Source: Oscillospiraceae bacterium
Lineage (GTDB): Bacteria; Bacillota; Clostridia; TANB77; CAG-508
Assembly (NCBI GenBank): GCA_009778695.1
Contig: WRFS01000020.1
Span: 1 to 38,274, forward strand
DNA: 38,274 bases
Direction: 5' to 3'
The notes beneath the pieces are model-generated. The model was not told the origin of the DNA. It worked only from the letters and a program-made list of their open reading frames with translations, and ran no database searches. The position numbers and the translations under genes are program-made. This document shows positions 1-7,245 of the stretch, one piece after another (the first letter of the stretch is position 1; every line of letters starts with the position of its first letter).

Positions 1-123
1 GAAATGCCCCAAAAAATGCGCCTACTCCTGTTGTAACTCCTGATAAAATTGTATAGAGCAATACTTTTGACTTTTTCATTCCTCCAGCTTTCATTGGAAC
101 TGCCATGGATATTCCGCTCTGGG
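1..123 (-). pseudogene. ZIP-family metal transporter, C-terminal part, cut off by ICE insertion
   Basis: Read on the minus strand from the att core towards base 1, this gives PE, then CGGA, then ISMAVPMKAGGM and a hydrophobic stretch ending TGVGAFFGAF at the window edge. ZIP-family divalent metal transporters carry an IPEG(I/L) motif followed by AVP-x-(K/R)AGG, so this is the inner-membrane zinc/iron-type transporter. The matching upstream half lies at 38127-38274. Joining the two halves at the TCTGGG core gives LHD-IPEG-ISMAVPMKAGG without loss, so the ICE split one gene. The codon before ISMAVP is CGGA at 116-113; reading it as one Gly keeps the frame. The fragment runs off the window, and the separated 3' part has no visible start of its own. 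Confidence 0.85.
114..116 (-). other. In-frame CGG with +1 shift, host ZIP gene at attL
   Basis: If the crossover is in TCTGGG, this CGGA is chromosomal and gives PE-G-ISMAVP in the intact gene. If the crossover were in the alternative repeat TATTCC, this base would be element-derived; so it is the least certain of the twelve. Confidence 0.6.
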
Positions 124-141
124 TTTACCTTCTATGTAGTG
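118..141. other. attL: left att site with core TCTGGG and recombinase arm
   Basis: The core TCTGGG at 118-123 is repeated at 38152-38157. Inside the element, TATGTAGTG (133-141) is the exact reverse complement of CACTACATA (38130-38138) at the other end. In the joined circle the two 9-bp arms would be 28 bp apart, with the dyad centre falling inside TCTGGG. That is the geometry expected for a large serine recombinase attP. The recombinase stop codon starts at 132, so the arm lies within the gene's 3' end. Confidence 0.7.
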
Positions 142-1742
142 CAGATATTAAACTTAAATTTGCATCCTTCTAATGCAGGTGCAAAGTCTGATAACCCTTT
201 AAAATTAAAATAAATATCCACTTGCTTATCTTGATGTATTTCTAGTCTATTTATTAATCGTAAAATCGTTTTTCTATCTGAATAATCTTTGTTGAGAAAT
301 TCATTTATAACTTCTGAAATGTCTTTTTGCCTTTCTTTCTCCTCTATTTTATTTCCTTTTGTTAAGTTAGTCAAGTCATTCTCTTTCAACTTTATTTCAT
401 TATTTAGATTTTTCGAAATATTATCGTATATCTTTTCTGTAATTTTTCCGTTTAATAAATCTACATATATTTTTTCTAGTTTTGAATTTGCTATATTTAT
501 TTCATTTTCTAATGTTTTCTTTTTATCTTTTAATGTTGTTGTATTTTCTTTTATCTTTCTTTTTTTGACATTAAAGCAAAGCTTATTCTTATCTATATTT
601 TCAAATATTTTTTTGATAATATACAAGACTTCTTCTTCTAAATAATCATAACAAAAACCATGACTTGTGCATACTTTAAGTTTTGCGTGAGCCCTATAAT
701 AATTACATATCATATGTTTCTTTGAATTTCTACTACTTGTTCTAACTCCGATTTTACGTCCACATTCGTAACATTTCAGTAACCCATCTAACAAGAAGAA
801 ATTTATCTTTTCATTTCTATGTGAATTTATTACTATTGTTCTTTGAATAAATTCCCATTTTTTCTTATCCACCAATGGTTCGTGTGTGTCTTCAACAATT
901 ATCCAATCTTTTTCATCATTTTGTATGACTTTTCTATATTTGTAACTTATTCGTTTTCTTCTATTTTGCACCATATCTCCAGTATAAAGTCTATTTCCAA
1001 GTATTTTTTTTATTGTTGAAGCATCCCAATGTCCGAGATACTGCTGAACGTCCGTCTACAAAATCTATTCCTCAAAACTGCAGGAGTCGGAATGTTATCA
1101 TTTTCTAATATATCACGAATTTTAAAGTGATTATTGCCGTTGTATGCTAATTCAAACATACGTCTTACTATTTTGCCTTCTGTCTCATCTACAATTAAAT
1201 GGTTTTTATCATCTGGGTCTGTCTTATATCCTATCGGCGTATTGCCTCCAACCCATTTTCCTTGCTTTTGCATGGTATACAGTGCTGTTTTTATTTTTTT
1301 AGATAAGTCCTTTGCATACATATCATTTAGAATTGCTTTAAATGGTGCTATGTCATTATTACTTGAATCCAATGCTGTATCTATATTATCTGTCAATGCA
1401 ACATATCTTACTTTATGTGCAGGAAACCATTTCTCCATGTATTCTCCAGTTCCTATATAGTCCCTACCTAATCGTGATAAATCTTTTGTAATAACCATAT
1501 CTACTTTACCATTTTCAATATCTTTTAACATTCGCTGAAACTCTGGTCTATTAAAGTTCGTTCCTGTCCAACCATCATCTACATATTCGTCTATTAAATT
1601 ATAGCCAAATTCTTTTATGTAATTTGCTAATAAATTTCTTTGGTTTGCTATACTCTCACTTTCTCCGAAGATTATTGTCTTCTTTTGATAATCTTATATA
1701 AATTGCTACATTGTAGCTTTTAATAAGTGTTTTTTCTAGCAC
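132..1742 (-). CDS. Large serine recombinase (integrase) with three CGGA recoding points
   Basis: Catalyses excision and integration of the element. The start is GTG at 1742, behind GGAAGGGGG. The resolvase domain opens with VAIYIRLSKED (nucleophile Ser19, Arg17) and continues with NQRNLLANYIKEFGY and TKDLSRLGRDYIGTGEY. A recombinase domain follows, then a zinc ribbon (CYEC...C, about residues 320-365) and a basic coiled coil, the usual order for TnpX-like enzymes. In standard reading the frame breaks three times, at in-frame CGG codons 1667-1665, 1054-1052 and 1035-1033. Taking each CGGA as one Gly gives an unbroken protein of about 535 residues with NNL-G-ESESIANQ and SAVS-G-HWDAST restored, a normal length for the family. 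The gene abuts attL. Three separate breaks would otherwise make it a dead gene. Confidence 0.9.
1033..1035 (-). other. In-frame CGG with +1 shift, recombinase site 3
   Basis: CGGA follows codon TCT. It is in frame only if the site 19 bases upstream has already been shifted. Skipping one base here joins SAVS to HWDASTIKKIL through one Gly. Two shifts within 22 bases in one gene, both at CGGA, are hard to explain as random damage. Confidence 0.75.
1052..1054 (-). other. In-frame CGG with +1 shift, recombinase site 2
   Basis: CGGA follows codon AGA in the stretch PTPAVLRNRFCR. Zero-frame reading ends at a TAA about 45 bases later. The shifted frame continues RSAVS. Confidence 0.75.
1665..1667 (-). 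other. In-frame CGG with +1 shift, recombinase site 1
   Basis: CGGA follows codon CTT at residue 26, just after the catalytic IRLSKED motif. Zero frame stops at TGA two codons later; the shifted frame reads GESESIANQR, the conserved start of helix A. Confidence 0.8.
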
Positions 1743-1764
1743 TATTTTTCCCCCTTCCTTTGCC

Positions 1765-1823
1765 AAAGAAAAAATAATTTGAACTTATATCTATTTTATT
1801 TTTCTTTTGATATAAGTTCAAAT
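1765..1823 (-). terminator. Rho-independent terminator or attenuator ahead of the recombinase gene
   Basis: ATTTGAACTTATATC (1777-1791) pairs perfectly over 15 bp with GATATAAGTTCAAAT (1809-1823) around a 17-nt loop. On the minus strand it is followed by TATTTTTTCTTT. It sits after the 36-aa ORF and before the recombinase ribosome site, so it could stop or attenuate read-through into the integrase gene. Confidence 0.65.
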
Positions 1824-1826
1824 GTG

Positions 1827-1937
1827 CTATTCCTGTTTTAATTCGATATTTTCCACAATTAGTTCCTCTACGATATCTTCTATTGTTTCTCCGTCTTCAT
1901 TAAAGTAAAGATTATATTCAAATTCGTTGTTATTCAT
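1827..1937 (-). CDS. 36-aa acidic small protein upstream of the recombinase
   Basis: The ORF MNNNEFEYNLYFNEDG continues with TIEDIVEELIVENIELKQE and stops at 1827. AAGGTGG lies 7 bases before the ATG, a good ribosome site. It is acidic, has no Cys and no membrane segment, and ends in a likely amphipathic helix. It lies 21 bases after the 91-aa ORF, in the same direction, so the two probably share a transcript that ends at the hairpin just downstream. Tiny acidic ORFs beside serine recombinases are common in Clostridia conjugative transposons, where a role in directing the recombinase is conceivable, but nothing here proves it. Function unknown. Confidence 0.6.
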   Translation of the reverse strand: MNNNEFEYNLYFNEDGETIEDIVEELIVENIELKQE

Positions 1938-1958
1938 AATCTACCACCTTAATTAAGG

Positions 1959-2234
1959 CTATTTGCTTTCATCGTCATTTAGAACAACATTTCTTATATC
2001 GTTTTTCTTATGTTCTTCAAAGATATCTGTTGCAAGTTTTTCTATCGAATCTGGTATATATATTTTCATAATTGTAAGCATATAGCTTCCAAATAAGTCT
2101 ATGTCAATATATGTATTTCCTGCTTTTCTTAGATTTTCAAAAGCTTTCATTGCAAATGCAACTGCTTGAATTGTTGTAATTTCTAATCTTTCAATATCTT
2201 TTGTTTTTTTAATTTCTTTGTAAATTTCTAACAT
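1959..2234 (-). CDS. 91-aa hypothetical protein
   Basis: The start ATG at 2234 follows AAGGAG at good spacing. The protein begins MLEIYKEIKKTKDIERLEIT and continues with a helical core (AVAFAMKAFENLRKAG) and an acidic tail. No signal peptide, membrane segment or metal-binding cluster is visible. It lies downstream of the GC-rich structured region at 2293-2380 and upstream of the 36-aa ORF and the recombinase. That position suggests a part in controlling excision or maintenance of the element. I do not recognise the family. Confidence 0.65.
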   Translation of the reverse strand: MLEIYKEIKKTKDIERLEITTIQAVAFAMKAFENLRKAGNTYIDIDLFGSYMLTIMKIYIPDSIEKLATDIFEEHKKNDIRNVVLNDDESK

Positions 2235-2262
2235 ATAAAATGCTCCTTTTCTATAATATCCT

Positions 2263-2380
2263 TTAATTCTTTAGGCAAACCAATGGTTTCACGGAAATTT
2301 TATCCTCCTGTGGTTCTCACAGAATTGCCCTCATTGCGTGGGACGGTTGTATCTCGCTCGTGCTGTGACTAGGCAAGAGT
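2263..2380 (-). ncRNA. Structured GC-rich leader with possible short leader peptide
   Basis: Bases 2303-2380 are roughly half G+C in a region about 70% A+T, with no long ORF. On the minus strand CTGTGA (2322-2317) can pair upstream with TCACAG (2368-2363). Alternatively CTGTG can pair downstream with CACAG (2312-2308), which directly abuts GGAGG. TTGCC and GGCAA could add a crossing pairing. The two exclusive folds suggest a switch controlling a ribosome site. A GTG ORF of nine codons (MKPLVCLKN, 2292-2263) follows GGAGG by 11 bases. The leader precedes the 91-aa gene and the recombinase. I could not assign it to a known RNA class. Confidence 0.45.
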
Positions 2381-2431
2381 ATCTTTAATTGTTACCTATT
2401 GAATTTATTAAGTTTTCAAGGTTCAATTATC

Positions 2432-2468
2432 AAAAAAAATCAAGTGAAGGATTTTACCCCCTCACTTA
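2432..2468 (-). terminator. Terminator after the sigma-like gene
   Basis: On the minus strand AAGTGAGGG pairs with CCTTCACTT (one bulged base) and is followed by GATTTTTTTT. It lies about 30 bases past the sigma-like stop codon. Confidence 0.7.
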
Positions 2469-2499
2469 TTTGGACAAAAAAGTGTCAAAATGCAACCTA

Positions 2500-2955
2500 T
2501 TAATCTAAACTTTTTTTAAATTTTTTAATTATCCATCTCATACTGTTTTCTATCCCTTGATATGTGCAATTTTCCTCGTTTGCAATTTGTTTATATGTTT
2601 TTTTATCATAATAGTATTTTGTAAATCTTCTCTTTTGTACTTCTGTTAGAGTATCAAATACTTCATTTATTCTCTCTGACAGTTCTTTATCTTCTAACAG
2701 TTTTTCTATGCTAGATGGTTTATTTCTTGCCCTCTTATATAAATCATTATCAGAAAGTTCAGAGAATTCAATATATCTTCTCGTTCTAACTCTATCTGCT
2801 TCATAATATAAATATGACCTTTTATATTCATCATATATATCTTTTGTAACTTCCTCTTCAATAACTATACCACCGCTATCTACAAAAGAAATGGTATACC
2901 TCCCATCTTCACAATCAGTAAGAGTAAAACCATCTACCTTAAATGATTTACTTAT
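2500..2955 (-). CDS. Sigma-70-like region-4 factor of conjugative elements, with no normal start codon
   Basis: Open reading frame of 151 codons. Its C-terminal part, EVQKRRFTKYYYDKKTYKQI followed by ANEENCTYQGIENSMRWI, is a sigma region 4-type helix-turn-helix, as in the small sigma-like proteins of clostridial conjugative transposons. The N-terminal part is rich in D, E, S and Y. GGAGGA lies 9 bases before an ATA codon at 2955-2953, where an ATG would be expected; no ATG, GTG or TTG fits in frame near the ribosome site. Either ATA is used, or the gene has lost its start by one base change. It probably directs transcription of element genes. A 10-bp inverted repeat (2974-2999) lies just upstream. 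Confidence 0.7.
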   Translation of the reverse strand: MSKSFKVDGFTLTDCEDGRYTISFVDSGGIVIEEEVTKDIYDEYKRSYLYYEADRVRTRRYIEFSELSDNDLYKRARNKPSSIEKLLEDKELSERINEVFDTLTEVQKRRFTKYYYDKKTYKQIANEENCTYQGIENSMRWIIKKFKKSLD

Positions 2956-2973
2956 ACTAAAAAATCCTCCAAT

Positions 2974-2999
2974 TCTGTTTGTATTTTGTTACAAACAGA
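2974..2999. promoter_or_regulatory. Inverted repeat upstream of the sigma-like gene
   Basis: TCTGTTTGTA (2974-2983) and TACAAACAGA (2990-2999) are perfect 10-bp arms with a 6-base spacer. They lie 19 bases upstream of the presumed start and overlap its leader, so this may be an operator or an RNA hairpin. Confidence 0.5.
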
Positions 3000-3142
3000 T
3001 TAAAGGTGGACTTTTACAATGTTTAATAATACAGTTATTATTAATATATTTATAACTGAACACCTTATCTAAGATTATTTTACACTTAATATGTAAACAT
3101 ATGGGTTCAAAAAAAATATACACTTTTAACACTCCTATCTCA

Positions 3143-3194
3143 AAATAGAAACACTATTTTTGAAATGGAACATTTAATAAATAGTATTTCTATT
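3143..3194. promoter_or_regulatory. Paired inverted elements in the 470-bp non-coding stretch 2956-3425
   Basis: AAATAGAAACACTATTT (3143-3159) and AAATAGTATTTCTATT (3179-3194) are near-exact reverse complements, and each is itself partly palindromic (AAATAG...CTATTT). They could bind a dimeric regulator such as the ribbon-helix-helix protein at 3782. Apart from these, the 0A boxes and the upstream dyad, I see no gene in 2956-3425. Confidence 0.4.
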
Positions 3195-3328
3195 ACATTC
3201 TTAAGTTATTATTAAAAATCCTCAATTACTTACACGCTCCCCTTCACTCTTTGTTTTAAGCACAAAATCCACCATTTTATTACATATATTAAGTATAACC
3301 GATTTTATATGCAAAGTTTGTAGATTCC

Positions 3329-3367
3329 TGTCGAATATAATAAGAAATTTATCGACTTTTTTCGACA
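3329..3367. promoter_or_regulatory. Two perfect 0A (Spo0A) boxes in inverted orientation
   Basis: TGTCGAA at 3329-3335 and TTCGACA at 3361-3367 match the Spo0A box consensus exactly, facing each other 25 bases apart. They lie upstream of the sigma-like gene and about 0.8 kb before the Spo0A-like regulator gene. I found no other TGTCGAA in the window. Confidence 0.55.
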
Positions 3368-3425
3368 ATAAAAAATAGGTACCAAAAAATAAAGTACCTA
3401 CTTTTAATTAAACAAACGGTTATAT

Positions 3426-3674
3426 TTAGAATTGATGTGTTTCTTGACGACCTATCTTATAACCTGCCTCAAAAAACTTTTGTTGTGTTAGTTCAATGTT
3501 GCCTTCGTATAGCTCGTATATATCTTCTACTACTTGAACTAAAAGGCTATTTACAGATGTGTTTTTAGGTATATTTAACTGTTCTTTTATTTTTATATAC
3601 TGCTCATCATCATTCAGTTCTTCTTCTATCACACCTGATACATGGTCGTATATTTTTTTAATTTCTTGATTCAA
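3426..3674 (-). CDS. 82-aa hypothetical protein (TTG start)
   Basis: The start is TTG at 3674, 7 bases after GGGGGTGAG; the first residues are MNQEIKKIYDHVSGVIEEEL. The protein is acidic and helical, with no membrane segment or Cys cluster. It is divergent from the ribbon-helix-helix gene at 3782, with about 107 bases between the two starts. That arrangement suggests shared control or a small two-gene regulatory module. I do not recognise the family. Confidence 0.6.
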   Translation of the reverse strand: MNQEIKKIYDHVSGVIEEELNDDEQYIKIKEQLNIPKNTSVNSLLVQVVEDIYELYEGNIELTQQKFFEAGYKIGRQETHQF

Positions 3675-3781
3675 AATCTCACCCCCTAGTTAGTATATAA
3701 TACTTTTTAAAAAATAGCAACACCGTGATACTATTTTGTAGCTAAAATTAATATTATAATTATCAGGGTGGTGATTATATC

Positions 3782-3955
3782 ATGTTTAAACTTAATAAAA
3801 TACATAAGTCTAGCAGGACAGACATTGCGATGAATATAAGGTTCCCCGAAGATATTTATACTAAATATAAAAAATTATCAAAAGAAACAGGACATTCTTT
3901 TAATGGATTAGTTATAAGTGCAATGATTTATGCTTTAGAAAACATAGAGGTATAA
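3782..3955 (+). CDS. 57-aa ribbon-helix-helix (Arc/CopG-like) DNA-binding protein
   Basis: The ATG at 3782 follows GGGTGGTG. The sequence has a basic N-terminus, then TDIAMNIRFPEDIYTKYKKL (beta strand and helix 1) and a second helix, SFNGLVISAMIYALE. This pattern, a strand of alternating residues followed by two helices with 'SFNGLVISA', is typical of small Arc/MetJ/CopG-type regulators on mobile elements. It probably binds as a dimer to a nearby palindrome. It is divergent from the 82-aa gene. Confidence 0.65.
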   Translation: MFKLNKIHKSSRTDIAMNIRFPEDIYTKYKKLSKETGHSFNGLVISAMIYALENIEV

Positions 3956-4114
3956 ATTGTAGCTTATTTTTCTCAATTAGAAAATAAAATGTTATAATAT
4001 TAAAACTTTATTACAAATTAATAAAGAACATAGCTTAACCATAACAATTGAAAAAGTTAAATAGTTCTTTATATATCTGAGCTTTCCTAGTTTACAAAAT
4101 TGTATTAAAAATAG

Positions 4115-4143
4115 TTGAAAAATGTTTAAAATTGTGTTATATA
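4115..4143 (+). promoter_or_regulatory. Sigma-A-type promoter of the response regulator gene
   Basis: TTGAAA (4115-4120), a 17-base spacer and TATATA (4138-4143) lie 36 bases before the ATG. GAGGTGAGG then provides the ribosome site. Confidence 0.6.
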
Positions 4144-4179
4144 TATTATATATGATTTCGTTGAGGTGAGGTAATTTAT

Positions 4180-4972
4180 ATGAATACCCTTTCAGTATTG
4201 CTAGTTGAGGATGATAAGGATACTTGTAAACTGTTTGAAGATTATATGAAAACAAGAACTGATGTTACGCTAGTTGGCATTACAAACTCTAGTTTTGAGG
4301 CATTAGAATATACAAAAAAACTTTTGCCAAATGCAGTTATTCTTGACTTAGACTTACATGAGCGGAGATGGCTCTGGTTTCAAGTTTCTAAGTGAATTGC
4401 CAAAATTAAATATAATATCAAAACCCATTATAGCTGTAAATACTAATAAAAAATCAAAAAAATTATATAGCAAACTTGATACTGTAACTGATTTTATATT
4501 CTATAAAAGACAAAAAAACTATTCTCCACAAATGGTTATTGATGATATAATATTTCTAGGTTTTGATGATGTTAGTGAAGAAACTACTGTTCTTCTTGAT
4601 AAAATTGAAGAAAAACAAAACAATATGTTCCCAAAACTCATAGATTCAACGTTAGATTATTTAGGAATAAGCCATAAATATAAAGGGAGAAATTACATAT
4701 ATGAAGCAATAGACTATTTACTGAAAGAAGATAATAAGCCAAATCATGAGAAATCTAAGTTTTCTTTCCCAGAATATTTGGCACAAAAACATAAAATGTC
4801 ATCCGCTGGTATTAATAAAGCAATGCAAGCTGCTATAAATGAGGCATGGAGAAATACGGATCCAGATGAATTGATAGAAAAATATACTCAAAAAGTTAAT
4901 TACAATACTGGTACTCCGTATCCTTCTGAGTTTGTATATTATTGTGTCAAAAAAATAAATGAATCTATTTAA
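4180..4972 (+). CDS. Spo0A-like response regulator, recoded at CGGA
   Basis: The receiver domain has the acidic pair D11-D12 and phosphoacceptor D56 in VILDLDLHE. The C-terminal domain (FPEYLAQKHKMSSAGINKAM, AAINEAWRNTDPDEL, then GTPYPSEFVYYCVKKI) matches the Spo0A effector domain that binds 0A boxes. The ORF breaks after HE: codon 62 is CGG at 4363, and zero frame stops at TGA 4393-4395. Reading CGGA as one Gly gives HE-G-DGSGFKFL and a continuous 263-aa protein, close to the 267 aa of Bacillus subtilis Spo0A, with Asp56 in the same place. It is transcribed with the GHKL kinase gene downstream, its probable partner. An element-borne Spo0A-like regulator could couple transfer to host sporulation or to cell density. 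Confidence 0.85.
4363..4365 (+). other. In-frame CGG with +1 shift, response regulator
   Basis: CGGA follows codon GAG. This is the only plus-strand example, so the effect is not tied to one strand of the assembly. The shift supplies Gly in the loop after the phosphoacceptor strand. Confidence 0.8.
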
Positions 4973-5027
4973 CAATATAAATTCAATTGTACTTTAATAC
5001 TTATGTACAAGAAGTGGGGTAGTTTAA

Positions 5028-5084
5028 ATGTTTTTAATGTCTTTATGGCATAGAATAATGATGGGGTTTCTTTTTTGGATTTAG
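5028..5084 (+). CDS. 18-aa hydrophobic peptide between regulator and kinase
   Basis: ATG at 5028 follows GTGGGG. The peptide is MFLMSLWHRIMMGFLFWI, and its stop TAG lies within the AGGGGGG ribosome site of the kinase gene. It may be a leader for translational coupling, or a signalling peptide for an AgrC-like receptor. It has no Cys, so an Agr-type thiolactone is not possible. The short length makes this tentative. Confidence 0.35.
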   Translation: MFLMSLWHRIMMGFLFWI

Positions 5085-5093
5085 GGGGGAAAA

Positions 5094-6572
5094 ATGGAAT
5101 ATAAATATCTAATTTATTATATTATAAAATATATATTTTTAACCTTATCTGCTTCATATGTTCTTCTTAAAATAACAAATTTTAAGGATTTAAAGAAGAA
5201 AACCATTATTGTATTGTTAACATCCTGCATATTATCTGGAATATTTATTGCTACTTTTAAAGTCTATTTTTCTTTACTTATTGGTATTGCTATTGCTTGT
5301 ACCATTTTAACTTTTATAGTTTCTTACATTACTAAGTACAAATTCGATTATTCTGCAACGGTATTAATAATTTCATTAGCAATTAACTTTGTTTTTTACA
5401 TAATTACATTATTTTTAACATCCGTTGTTCTTAACCTTATTATTGAAAATCTCCATCCAAATAGTCTTCTTTACTTATTATCAATACCATTAAATATTTT
5501 ATTAATATATTTCCTATTCAAAGTAAGAAAATTCAAAAATGGATTTTCCTTTATAAAAAATAGCAAAACGTTAAAGGAATTTGGTATCTTAGGAGTCCTT
5601 TTTAGTATAGCAATAATAATTATTTATTCTTCTTTAGAAAAAGGAATTGCCATAATAACTGAAACATTAATAATCGGTGCTTTAATAATAGCTTTGGGTG
5701 TATTTATTTGGATTAGAAAAAACTATACATTATATTATAAAGAACGATTAAAAGAATCCGATATTTATAATCTTCAAGAGGAACTCGAAGATTATAAAAA
5801 GGAAAATGATAAGGTTTTAAAAATTAACCATAAATATAGTGGCAGAATTTCTGCTTTAGAAATGCAATTAAAGAAATTGGCAAACACTATGAGAGCCAAT
5901 ACTGAATTTGCTAATGAAATATCAGATATTGCAGTAATCGTTAAAAGGTTAGCTAAAGAATATAATCAAGAAATTTCAAATAATATAACACCTGCTGATT
6001 CAGTTCCTAAAACAAATGTAGTCGGAATTGATGGAATATTGGAATATATACAAATGGAAGCTTTAAAAAGCGATATAAAACTTATAATTAAATTTAAACA
6101 TAAAATTAATTATTTAATTGAAAACTTTATTTCAGAAAGTAAATTAGAAACATTGCTTTTCGACCATCTCAAAGATGCAATTATTGCTATTAACTTTCGC
6201 AATAGTAATACTAAAAATATTATGATTGTATTTGACATTGTAGATGGCTATTATGAAATACGAATATCTGATACTGGTATACCATTCAAAATTGATACCT
6301 TAGTTAAACTTGGATTAGAAGCTATTACAACTCATGCTGATACTGGTGGTTCTGGCATTGGTTTTATGACTACATTTGAAACTTTGAATGAAACTAAGGC
6401 TAGCCTTATAATTGAAGAAAAAAATCCTAACGAATCTACATATACAAAAACAATAATTTTTAGATTTGATGGAAAAAATGAGTATGTGATTAGTTCCCAT
6501 CGAATTGATGAAATATCTAATTTATGTGAAGATAATAGAATAAAGTTTTTGTCATTAACAAGTAAAAAATAG
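5094..6572 (+). CDS. AgrC-like membrane sensor histidine kinase (GHKL ATPase)
   Basis: 492 aa. The first ~210 residues form six or seven hydrophobic segments. A coiled coil follows (KERLKESDIYNLQEELEDYK), then the dimerisation region with a likely phosphoacceptor His246 in KINHKYSGR, and a C-terminal GHKL ATPase with ISDTG (G1) and GGSGIG (G2). The N box is weak: LFDHLKDAI has Asp and His where most kinases have Asn, so ATP binding may be altered. A polytopic sensor with a HATPase_c_5-type end is typical of peptide-quorum receptors (AgrC, FsrC). Paired here with a Spo0A-like regulator rather than an AgrA type, it would phosphorylate Asp56 of that protein. A terminator follows at once. Confidence 0.8.
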   Translation: MEYKYLIYYIIKYIFLTLSASYVLLKITNFKDLKKKTIIVLLTSCILSGIFIATFKVYFSLLIGIAIACTILTFIVSYITKYKFDYSATVLIISLAINFVFYIITLFLTSVVLNLIIENLHPNSLLYLLSIPLNILLIYFLFKVRKFKNGFSFIKNSKTLKEFGILGVLFSIAIIIIYSSLEKGIAIITETLIIGALIIALGVFIWIRKNYTLYYKERLKESDIYNLQEELEDYKKENDKVLKINHKYSGRISALEMQLKKLANTMRANTEFANEISDIAVIVKRLAKEYNQEISNNITPADSVPKTNVVGIDGILEYIQMEALKSDIKLIIKFKHKINYLIENFISESKLETLLFDHLKDAIIAINFRNSNTKNIMIVFDIVDGYYEIRISDTGIPFKIDTLVKLGLEAITTHADTGGSGIGFMTTFETLNETKASLIIEEKNPNESTYTKTIIFRFDGKNEYVISSHRIDEISNLCEDNRIKFLSLTSKK

Positions 6573-6607
6573 AACTATCTTTAATGTTATTAGATAATTC
6601 TATTTTT
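6564..6607 (+). terminator. Terminator after the kinase gene
   Basis: AAAATAGAA-TATCT pairs with AGATA-TTCTATTTT around a short loop, and a T-rich tail follows. The arms overlap the kinase stop codon. Confidence 0.55.
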
Positions 6608-6671
6608 ATATTTACCAATTTCTTGGATGTATAAAAATTTTTGAAAGAATACACAAAGTTAATATAACCCT

Positions 6672-7109
6672 TTAATTTGCAAAACTATTTTCAAAGATAT
6701 CTACAAAGGCAGTAACGTTAAATGCTTTATATCTTAAGTTTTCATCTTCTGTATTGATCTGCCAACCATAAGCCCCATATGTCTGATAATTAAATTTACA
6801 TATATAAAGTGGTATGTCAAATTGTTCTTTTATAAATTCCATTGCATCTGCATAATCTTTTTTAAATTGTTTAAATGCTTTATCTGGATTCTTAAAAACA
6901 GCATATCCATATTGGTTAGCTCCTATTTCATATGCAGGGTTATCACCAAACATCTCCGTTGAAACATCCCCTATTATTCCAGGATTGCCTATTACATATT
7001 CTTGAGTCCATTCTAAGTCTTTTGAATATTTAGGATATATTACATAACCAACACATATTAATAATAGTACTATAATTAATATTAAAATTAAATAAAAATT
7101 TTTTTTCAT
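6672..7109 (-). CDS. 145-aa membrane-anchored or secreted hypothetical protein
   Basis: A strongly hydrophobic N-terminal helix (LILILIIVLLLICVGYVIYP, residues 6-25) follows a KK start, giving a signal anchor. The rest is an extracytoplasmic, aromatic-rich domain of about 115 residues (EWTQEYVIGNPGIIGDVS, YEIGANQYGYAVFKNP, NYQTYGAYGWQINTE). It faces the opposite way to the kinase gene. I do not recognise the family; it may be an envelope cargo protein. Confidence that it is a real gene comes from its length, clear start and sensible composition. Confidence 0.6.
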   Translation of the reverse strand: MKKNFYLILILIIVLLLICVGYVIYPKYSKDLEWTQEYVIGNPGIIGDVSTEMFGDNPAYEIGANQYGYAVFKNPDKAFKQFKKDYADAMEFIKEQFDIPLYICKFNYQTYGAYGWQINTEDENLRYKAFNVTAFVDIFENSFAN

Positions 7110-7245
7110 TTTTTAATTATCCTAACTACAATTTCTATAACTAAAGAAATCTGTTTGCTACAAATTAGGGAATTTCCCTTGTTAAGTATAATAATAAATA
7201 AACTAAATATCATATTTTTTCACATTACACTCATACAAAAACTAT

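Noticed and set aside
2263-2380. tRNA gene
   Set aside because: No cloverleaf, T-loop GTTCGAAT-type motif or CCA-like end was seen on either strand. No tRNA was found elsewhere in the window.
3992-4255. Minus-strand 87-codon ORF overlapping the response regulator start
   Set aside because: It covers the promoter and start of a well-supported gene and has no ribosome site or family motif.
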